Source of the DNA: Cryobacterium arcticum
Lineage (GTDB): Bacteria; Actinomycetota; Actinomycetes; Actinomycetales; Microbacteriaceae
Assembly: GCF_003185895.1 (NCBI RefSeq)
Contig: NZ_QHLY01000004.1
Location: 1 to 64,000, forward strand
Length of the DNA stretch: 64,000 nucleotides
Reading direction: 5' to 3'
A program made the position numbers and the translations under genes. The notes beneath the pieces are model-generated. The model saw only the letters and a list, made by a program, of their open reading frames with translations, did no database searches and was not told where the DNA came from. Positions 60,663-64,000 of the stretch are shown here, piece after piece; the first letter of the stretch is position 1; every line of letters begins with the position of its first letter.

Positions 60663-62633
60663 TTAGTCGGGGAGGTGGGCGGGAGCGCGGGGGTGCACGG
60701 CGCGGGTGAGGGCGTCGAGAACGGCGGGGTCTTCGATGGTGGGCGGCACCTTGTAGGGCTCGCCGTCCACGATCTGGCGGATGGTCTTGCGCAGGATCTT
60801 GCCGGAGCGGGTCTTGGGCAGCCGGTCGAGGATGGTCACGTCGCGAAACGCCGCCACCGGGCCGATGTGCTCGCGCACCAGGTTCACCAGTTCGGCCATG
60901 AGCAGGTCATGGTCTACGACGGCTCCGGCCTTGAGCGTCACGAACCCGGCGGCCCGCTGGCCCTTGACCGGGTCGTGCACGCCGAGCACGGCGCACTCGG
61001 CGATGGCCGGATGCCGGGTGAGCACCTCCTCGAGCGAACCGGTGGAGAGCCGGTGGCCGGCCACGTTGATGACGTCGTCGGTGCGGCCCATCACATAGAG
61101 GTAGCCGTCCGCGTCGAGGTGGCCGGAGTCGCCCGTGGCGTAGTAGCCGGGAAACGCACTCAGGTAGGCGCTGGCGAAGCGGTCCTCGCCGCCCCAGATG
61201 CCGAGCAGTCCGCCCGGCGGAAGGGGCAGCCGGATGGCGATGTTGCCGTCCTTGCCCGGCTTGGTGACGGGCTGGCCCTCCGCGTCGAGAATGGCGATGT
61301 CGTAGCCGGGCACCGGCACCGCGGTTGAGCCGGGCTTGGTGGGCAGCTCCTGGATACCGCGCGGGTTGGCACAGATGGCCCAACCGGTCTCGGTCTGCCA
61401 CCAGTGGTCGACGACGGGGCAGTGCAGGCCGTCGTTGGCCCAGTGGAAGGTCTCCGGGTCGAGCCGCTCGCCGGCCAGGAACAGGGCGGTGAGGCTGGTG
61501 ACGTCATAGCGGGCCAGCTCGGCCAGCTCCGGGTCGACCCGGCGGATGGCCCGGATGGCGGTGGGGGCGGTGAACAGCACGGTCACCCGGTAGTCCTGCA
61601 CGACACGCCAGAACGCGCCGGCATCCGGGGTGCCGATGGGTTTGCCCTCGTAGAGGACAGTGGTGGCGCCGGCCAGCAGCGGCGCGTAGACGATGTACGA
61701 GTGGCCGACCACCCAGCCGACATCGGACGCCGCCCAGAACACGTCGTCGGGGCCGATGTCGTAGATATTGCGCATCGACCAGGTCAGCGCCACGGCGTGG
61801 CCGCCGTTGTCGCGGATGATGCCCTTCGGGTTTCCGGTCGTTCCGGAGGTGTAGAGGATGTAGAGCGGGTCGTCGCCGGCGACGGTGACCGGGCCGGCGG
61901 GAACAGCTCCGTCCTCGGCGTGCGCCCAGTCGAGCCAGCGTACGCCGGCGGCGGCGGCAGGTCCGGCGTAGTCGGCGGCGGACCCCGGGATTGCCGGGCG
62001 GTCCCGCACGATCACCGTGTGCACAGAGCCGGCGCTCAGTTCGAGGGCCTTCTGCACCAGCGGGAGGTATTCGACGGTCTTGCCGGGCTCCAGGCCGCCG
62101 GAGGCGGTGACGAGCACGGCGGGGCGGGCGTCGTCGATGCGCACCGCGAGCTCGCTGGCCGAGAAGCCGCCGAACACGACGGAATGCACGGCTCCGAGCC
62201 GGGCGCAGGCGAGCATCGCCACGACGGCCTCCGGGATCATCGGCAGGTAGACGATCACCCGGTCGCCCCGGCCGACGCCGGCGGCGCGGAGCACCCCGGC
62301 GAACCGGGCCACCCGCTCGAGCAGGTCACTGTAGCTGAGTCGCACACGGCTGCCGGTCATCGCGGAGTCGTAGATCAGTGCGGTGTGATTGCCGCGGCCG
62401 GCAAGCACGTGCCGGTCGAGGGCGTTGTAGCTGGTGTTGAGGGCACCGTCGGCGAACCAGCGGTAGTCGGTGGGGGAGCGCTGTGTCAGGGCCGCGCTCG
62501 GCGGCCGCACCCAGTCCACGGCCCGGGCGGCATCGAGCCAGAAGTCTTCGCGCTCGTCGATACTGCGCCGCCAGACGTCGCGGTATCGCCCTGTCTGGGC
62601 GGGGGCCGTGTTCGTTCCGGTGTCGTCGATCAT
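60663..62633 (-). CDS. prpE: propionyl-CoA synthetase (AMP-forming acyl-CoA synthetase)
   Basis: 656 residues from ATG 62633. AMP-forming ligase motifs: YTSGTTGNPKGIIRDNGGHA (about 275-294), WWQTETGWAICANP, YATGDSGHLDADGYLYVMGR, and the C-terminal TRSGKILRKTIRQI, whose Lys is the catalytic and acetylation site. The Gly-poor pocket region around VFWAASDVGWVVGHSYIVYA is shared by acetyl- and propionyl-CoA synthetases. The neighbours gntR and prpD point to propionate rather than acetate. Confidence 0.85.
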   Translation of the reverse strand: MIDDTGTNTAPAQTGRYRDVWRRSIDEREDFWLDAARAVDWVRPPSAALTQRSPTDYRWFADGALNTSYNALDRHVLAGRGNHTALIYDSAMTGSRVRLSYSDLLERVARFAGVLRAAGVGRGDRVIVYLPMIPEAVVAMLACARLGAVHSVVFGGFSASELAVRIDDARPAVLVTASGGLEPGKTVEYLPLVQKALELSAGSVHTVIVRDRPAIPGSAADYAGPAAAAGVRWLDWAHAEDGAVPAGPVTVAGDDPLYILYTSGTTGNPKGIIRDNGGHAVALTWSMRNIYDIGPDDVFWAASDVGWVVGHSYIVYAPLLAGATTVLYEGKPIGTPDAGAFWRVVQDYRVTVLFTAPTAIRAIRRVDPELAELARYDVTSLTALFLAGERLDPETFHWANDGLHCPVVDHWWQTETGWAICANPRGIQELPTKPGSTAVPVPGYDIAILDAEGQPVTKPGKDGNIAIRLPLPPGGLLGIWGGEDRFASAYLSAFPGYYATGDSGHLDADGYLYVMGRTDDVINVAGHRLSTGSLEEVLTRHPAIAECAVLGVHDPVKGQRAAGFVTLKAGAVVDHDLLMAELVNLVREHIGPVAAFRDVTILDRLPKTRSGKILRKTIRQIVDGEPYKVPPTIEDPAVLDALTRAVHPRAPAHLPD

Positions 62634-62661
62634 GGTGTGAACCTCTCCATTGAAGCTCTCA

Positions 62662-62669
62662 TGTATACA
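62662..62669. promoter_or_regulatory. GntR operator, site 1 (prpE side)
   Basis: TGTATACA, read on the minus strand as CTTGTGTATACATGAG. It lies 29 bp before the prpE start and is the inverted partner of site 2. Confidence 0.65.
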
Positions 62670-62685
62670 CAAGGTGCGATAAGTC

Positions 62686-62716
62686 TTGCACAGCCGGGGC
62701 AATAGGGGAATAGAAT
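62686..62716 (+). promoter_or_regulatory. promoter of gntR
   Basis: TTGCAC (62686-62691), a 19-bp spacer and TAGAAT (62711-62716). The start site would fall at or beside the GTG start codon at 62723, which is a leaderless arrangement. Confidence 0.55.
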
Positions 62717-62722
62717 GCGCTT

Positions 62723-63406
62723 GTGTATACAGAGACCGTGAGGCCCGCGCCGGAGCGGGCGAGCGACCGGGCCTACCGGGTGCTGCGCGATGAGATTCTC
62801 GACGGCCTGCTCCCGGCCGGAACCGTGCTGCTCGAGGTGGAACAGTCCGCCAGGCTCGGCGTCTCCCGCACCCCGTTGCGCGCCGCGGTCGCCCGGCTGG
62901 TGGCCGATGGTCTCGTGGCCGGCCGCAGCGGCAGGGGCTTCTCGGTGACCGAGATGTCGGTCGACTCGATCAACGACCTCTACGAGCTGCGCGAAGCCCT
63001 CGAGGAGCGCGCCGCGACCCTCGCGGCCCGCGGCGCCGACCGGTCCGCGTTCAGGGCACTGCGTGAGCGTTTCCTCGCGGCCCCTGCCCTGCTGGAGGCC
63101 GGAGAACACGGCATCCACGAGTACTACGCCCTCATCGATGAATTCGACGCGGCCATCGACGACGCCATCGGCAACTCGTTCCTGGTGGGGGCGCTCGATA
63201 CCGTGCGCACGCACCTGGTGCGCATCCGCCGTGTCGCCCGGGGCAATCCGGTGCGGCTGCGGGCCGCCGCGGCCGAGCACCTGCTGATCCTCGACGCCAT
63301 CATCGACGGTGACGCGGCGCTCGCCGCACACGCCACCCATGTGCACCTGCACCTCAGCCGGGCGAGTGTGCTCGCGATGCTCGGCGCGAATGAACCGGCT
63401 TCCTGA
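62723..63406 (+). CDS. GntR family regulator, FCD (FadR-type) subgroup
   Basis: 227 residues. The GntR winged helix (about 15-75) contains [20 protein letters not shown] with [20 protein letters not shown], followed by a helical FCD domain (about 85-215: [20 protein letters not shown], then a final [20 protein letters not shown] with metal-ligand-type His). Such regulators usually repress nearby catabolic genes and respond to an acid ligand. Here the targets are probably prpE and prpD. The start codon lies inside one of its own operators, so it probably represses itself. Confidence 0.9.
   Translation: MYTETVRPAPERASDRAYRVLRDEILDGLLPAGTVLLEVEQSARLGVSRTPLRAAVARLVADGLVAGRSGRGFSVTEMSVDSINDLYELREALEERAATLAARGADRSAFRALRERFLAAPALLEAGEHGIHEYYALIDEFDAAIDDAIGNSFLVGALDTVRTHLVRIRRVARGNPVRLRAAAAEHLLILDAIIDGDAALAAHATHVHLHLSRASVLAMLGANEPAS
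62724..62731. promoter_or_regulatory. GntR operator, site 2 (over the gntR start codon)
   Basis: TGTATACA preceded by CTTG, overlapping the GTG start at 62723. The same 12-base core CTTGTGTATACA occurs in opposite orientation at site 1, 62 bp away centre to centre. Binding would block gntR and possibly prpE. Confidence 0.65.
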
Positions 63407-63435
63407 CCGACCAGAGACGACGAAAGGACCATCCC

Positions 63436-64000
63436 GTGCAGACAACCCACGTGCGCGTTCACCCCAGCGAGGAGAGCCCCGCCCGCTCCGAGCAACTGGC
63501 CTGGAAGATCGCTGCCAGCGCGGCCGACCCGGTTGCCGTCGACGCCGACGTGATCGAGATGATCATCAACCGGGTGATCGACAACGCCGCCGTTGCCGCC
63601 GCCTCGCTCACCCGGGCGCCGGTATCCGCCGCGCGCTCGCAGGCGCTGGCCCACCCGCGGTCCAGCGGCGGAGCCGGCGCCACGGTGTTCGGGCCGTCCG
63701 TCAGCCGCCGGGTCTCCCCGGAGTGGGCCGCATGGGCCAACGGCGTTGCGGTGCGGGAGCTCGACTACCACGACACCTTCCTCGCCGCCGAGTACTCGCA
63801 CCCCGGCGACAACATTCCGCCCATCGTCGCCGTGGCCCAGCACCTGGCCGCCGGCCGCGGACTCACCGGCCGTGAGCTCGTGCGCGGCATCGCCACCGGC
63901 TACGAGGTGCAGATCGACCTGGCCCGCTCGATCAGCCTGCACAGGCACAAGATCGACCACGTCGCCCACCTCGGACCGTCGGCCGCGGCCGGCATCGGTA
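63436..64000 (+). CDS. prpD: 2-methylcitrate dehydratase PrpD (MmgE/PrpD family), 5' part
   Basis: The first 188 codons are present and the gene runs off the window. From GTG 63436 ([20 protein letters not shown]) it reads through [60 protein letters not shown] with [10 protein letters not shown], and [16 protein letters not shown]. The ELDYHDTF and SHPGDNIPP segments are the family signature near the active site. It dehydrates 2-methylcitrate in the propionate-degrading methylcitrate cycle. A GAAAGGA site lies at 63422-63428. Confidence 0.92.
   Translation, partial: MQTTHVRVHPSEESPARSEQLAWKIAASAADPVAVDADVIEMIINRVIDNAAVAAASLTRAPVSAARSQALAHPRSSGGAGATVFGPSVSRRVSPEWAAWANGVAVRELDYHDTFLAAEYSHPGDNIPPIVAVAQHLAAGRGLTGRELVRGIATGYEVQIDLARSISLHRHKIDHVAHLGPSAAAGIG

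Overview
The window is high-GC chromosomal DNA from an actinobacterium of the family Microbacteriaceae, most probably Cryobacterium or a close relative. This rests on protein similarity recalled from the family, a WhiB protein, a mycothiol-type SigR/RsrA pair, GTG starts and many apparently leaderless genes, and gene order. The orders mtrA-mtrB-lpqB-comF-hpf-secA-Rv3235 and pdtaS-whiB1-rsgA-aroA-sigR-rsrA are the same neighbourhoods found in Mycobacterium tuberculosis (Rv3246c to Rv3219). I see no prophage, insertion sequence, CRISPR array or tRNA. The species assignment is inference.

Layout. 1-840: the 3' end of a 5S rRNA gene, its terminator, and three tandem ~214-bp units built from inverted repeats. 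840-8269: an RDD protein and a SpoIIM-like protein (divergent), then a five-gene minus-strand operon (membrane protein, DUF4129, DUF4350, MoxR ATPase, DUF58), a MoxR/vWA-type envelope module. 8403-16956: the MtrAB two-component system with lipoprotein LpqB, ComF, ribosome hibernation factor HPF and SecA. 17058-23187: an Rv3235-family protein, a small excisionase-like HTH protein, an orphan CpaB-like SAF protein and CpaE-like ATPase, and a DUF5671 membrane protein. Two perfect DnaA boxes with matching flanks sit in two of the divergent promoter regions here. 23315-29733: PdtaS sensor kinase, WhiB1, peroxiredoxin, RsgA, AroA, SigR and RsrA, with a recognisable SigR-type promoter in front of sigR. 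29761-33734: Asp23-type and GlsB-type stress proteins and an MMPL transporter.

33838-48109: the very large multifunctional 2-oxoglutarate dehydrogenase/decarboxylase (Kgd), a GuaB1-type GMP reductase, paired CNNM/HlyC-type transporters, a HAD phosphatase, a VOC protein, an old yellow enzyme, the NAD(P)HX dehydratase, a GT87-type membrane protein, a thiamine-binding protein and an MFS exporter. 48186-53604: a three-gene LuxR-type two-component module whose middle gene looks like a degenerate kinase, then two membrane proteins. 53720-58515: methionine biosynthesis (metY, metX) separated by a strong hairpin, an acyltransferase and an SDR. 58654-64000: an acetate/propionate module, ActP symporter with its DUF485 partner and PrpE, divergent from a GntR regulator and the start of prpD, with paired GntR operators in the shared promoter.

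The most unusual non-coding signal is two families of dispersed palindromes, each placed between convergent genes. One has single copies at 2714-2778 and 33721-33785 and three tandem copies in 154-800. The other is at 16966-17030 and 58571-58636. They look like REP-type elements or bidirectional terminators that have spread through the genome.
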